Of a stretch of 64,000 nt of DNA, positions 63,098-64,000 are shown one piece after another (the stretch's first letter is position 1; each line of letters begins with the position of its first letter). Position numbers and translations under genes: made by a program. The notes beneath the pieces were generated by a model. The model saw nothing but the letters and a program-made list of their open reading frames with translations, had not been told where the DNA came from and searched no databases. This DNA is from Gimesia algae (GTDB taxonomy: Bacteria > Planctomycetota > Planctomycetia > Planctomycetales > Planctomycetaceae). The stretch is from the NCBI RefSeq assembly GCF_007746795.1, contig NZ_CP036343.1:4625357-4689356 (forward strand). Reading direction: 5' to 3'.

Positions 63098-63360
63098 TAT
63101 ACTATCTCTTCTCTGTCCCTGAAAAAGGGCTTTTATCCAAGGAATATCAAAGTGACATGGCATGCAGCTTCGAAGTGAGAACAGAACAGCATCAGAGTCA
63201 GTCGATTGCAAGGAAAAGAATTCATTCTTTAACCAACAGGACGACACCCAAGGTGTTGCTCACGCCATCAAAAACGGCACAGTCAGTTCAACCCGACTTG
63301 AGTTAAACCAACCACTTTGAGGAACGATTTTCTGCTAAAAAGCAGGGAATGGGAGACTGC

Positions 63361-63645
63361 CTACGAAGCAGTTCCGGTCACAGTGGTTTGGGTACCCGTT
63401 ATCCGCGTATATCTTTGATATAGCGAATGCATTGATGGTTGATGTTGACAACAATGCCAACCCATCGGGGGGGTCCCCGGCATACCACCGGATTCCGACA
63501 ATCGTTCTCCACTTAGAGGGCTTAACGAATCCAGAAGGAGGGCGGCACGGACGACATCGATGGCTTTCACGACAGCTGCTTTGACAAACGCGCTGTTGTT
63601 AATTGCTTTGACGACGAAACGACGATTCTGTTTATTGAAAATCAT
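63361..63645 (-). CDS. Small protein of unknown function
   Basis: A 94-aa frame starting MIFNKQNRRFVVKAINNSAF. The strongest support is AGGAGGTG, about 6 nt before the ATG. The N-terminal ~40 residues are basic and rich in Val/Ala (VKAAVVKAIDVVRAALLLD); the rest is low-complexity with Ser/Gly/Thr/His and no recognised motif. It precedes the ECF sigma gene on the same strand, with 263 bp between. No homology can be claimed; the ribosome binding site argues that translation starts here. Confidence 0.5.
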   Translation of the reverse strand: MIFNKQNRRFVVKAINNSAFVKAAVVKAIDVVRAALLLDSLSPLSGERLSESGGMPGTPPMGWHCCQHQPSMHSLYQRYTRITGTQTTVTGTAS

Positions 63646-64000
63646 CAGTGCACCTCCTGCGTTAAACCGCAGAGAAAGAGACTAAAAAAGCGAGGTTACT
63701 ACCTCGAAAGGAAAAAACGGAACAATACCGTTCACAAATAATTTACAGAAAATCCCCAACTCATAAATCAGGAATTCTCCTACATCAGCTAGACTGAGCA
63801 TGGCTGACAAAGGTTCGCGTATTTTTGACAGTTTTCGGTAAAATGTCGAATCTTTCAAGAGATGATTTGCAAAAATGTTCATTTTTCCACCATTCGTTAG
63901 TGAATCCTGACCATCGCATCTTCGCACATCCCTTTTGATATCAACAACTTATCACTACTAAGGTGATGGTTATTTTCTCATAACTGTTTTCACGCTTTTT
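63646..64000. other. Right-edge region
   Basis: 355 bp to the window edge. It holds only the doubtful frame at 63682-63882; the last ~70 bp are AT-rich and may be a promoter region. Confidence 0.4.
63682..63882 (-). CDS. Doubtful small ORF
   Basis: A 66-aa frame beginning MNIFANHLLKDSTFYRKLSK, preceded by GGTGG 5 nt upstream. It ends 36 bp before the start of the 94-aa ORF on the same strand. A hydrophobic C-terminal half (EFLIYELGIFCKLFVNGIVPF) could be a membrane helix. It is kept only because of position and ribosome binding site; it may be noise. Confidence 0.2.
   Translation of the reverse strand: MNIFANHLLKDSTFYRKLSKIREPLSAMLSLADVGEFLIYELGIFCKLFVNGIVPFFPFEVVTSLF

Overview
The window reads as a chromosomal segment of a planctomycete, probably a Gimesia/Planctomyces-like member of the Planctomycetales. 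This is inferred from gene content. Diagnostic families present are a PSCyt1/DUF1549/DUF1553 cytochrome protein followed by a DUF1501 Tat protein, a BBP7-type and a BBP2-like outer-membrane barrel, an ECF sigma factor divergent from a membrane serine/threonine kinase, a secreted sulfatase, and many signal-peptide proteins of unknown function. Core genes are scattered singly, as is usual in this phylum. No rRNA, tRNA, CRISPR array, transposase or prophage gene was recognised.

Layout. 0-7.6 kb: the 3' end of an MscS-type channel gene, a hotdog thioesterase, a secreted unknown, a serine esterase, a membrane GATase-like protein overlapping an ABC ATPase, and a secreted hydrolase. 7.6-16 kb: a HEAT-repeat lipoprotein, STAS and LOG proteins, an ECF sigma factor and kinase pair, and a His-rich secreted protein. 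17-28 kb: a divergent enolase downstream of a small-molecule-kinase-like gene, a Gly-rich protein, a PIG-L deacetylase, the PSCyt1/DUF1501 pair and a BBP7 barrel. 28-38 kb: a TMEM43-like protein, nucleoside hydrolase, rhamnulokinase, FtsY, a Cys-rich barrel protein behind a strongly structured leader, a sulfatase and PurH. 38-49 kb: a PQQ-type propeller, a HEAT protein, and a membrane-fusion-protein locus (HlyD adaptor, PqqD-M50-HlyD fusion, TPR-sulfotransferase, and a divergent GAF-HlyD fusion). 49-54.6 kb: a His-rich lipoprotein, a POT transporter, and a four-gene Mre11/Rad50 module whose Rad50 is split. 54.8-64 kb: a lactonase, TrpF, a response regulator, a DUF420-like protein, KdsB, PyrG, TruB, Maf, a second ECF sigma factor and one or two small ORFs.

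Four observations stand out. First, the SbcCD/Rad50-Mre11 module at 51.3-54.6 kb is built from separate polypeptides: an N-terminal ATPase half that ends at a CxxC zinc hook, a nuclease, a free coiled-coil protein, and a C-terminal ATPase half with Walker B. The first three genes are joined by nearly identical 11-nt overlaps. Second, a 92-bp repeat occurs four times (7846, 15640, 38475, 61733), two copies per strand, with an internal inverted repeat and no coding capacity. Third, the leader of the Cys-rich barrel gene (33011-33270) contains a series of perfect inverted repeats, including a nested three-stem structure. Fourth, the HlyD/M50/GAF locus looks like a self-contained sensing and envelope-transport or proteolysis system with no recognisable pump.

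All coordinates come from reading the sequence and translations. Family names come from motif recognition, not searches. Start codons were moved inward where a signal peptide, ribosome binding site or repeat argued for it.
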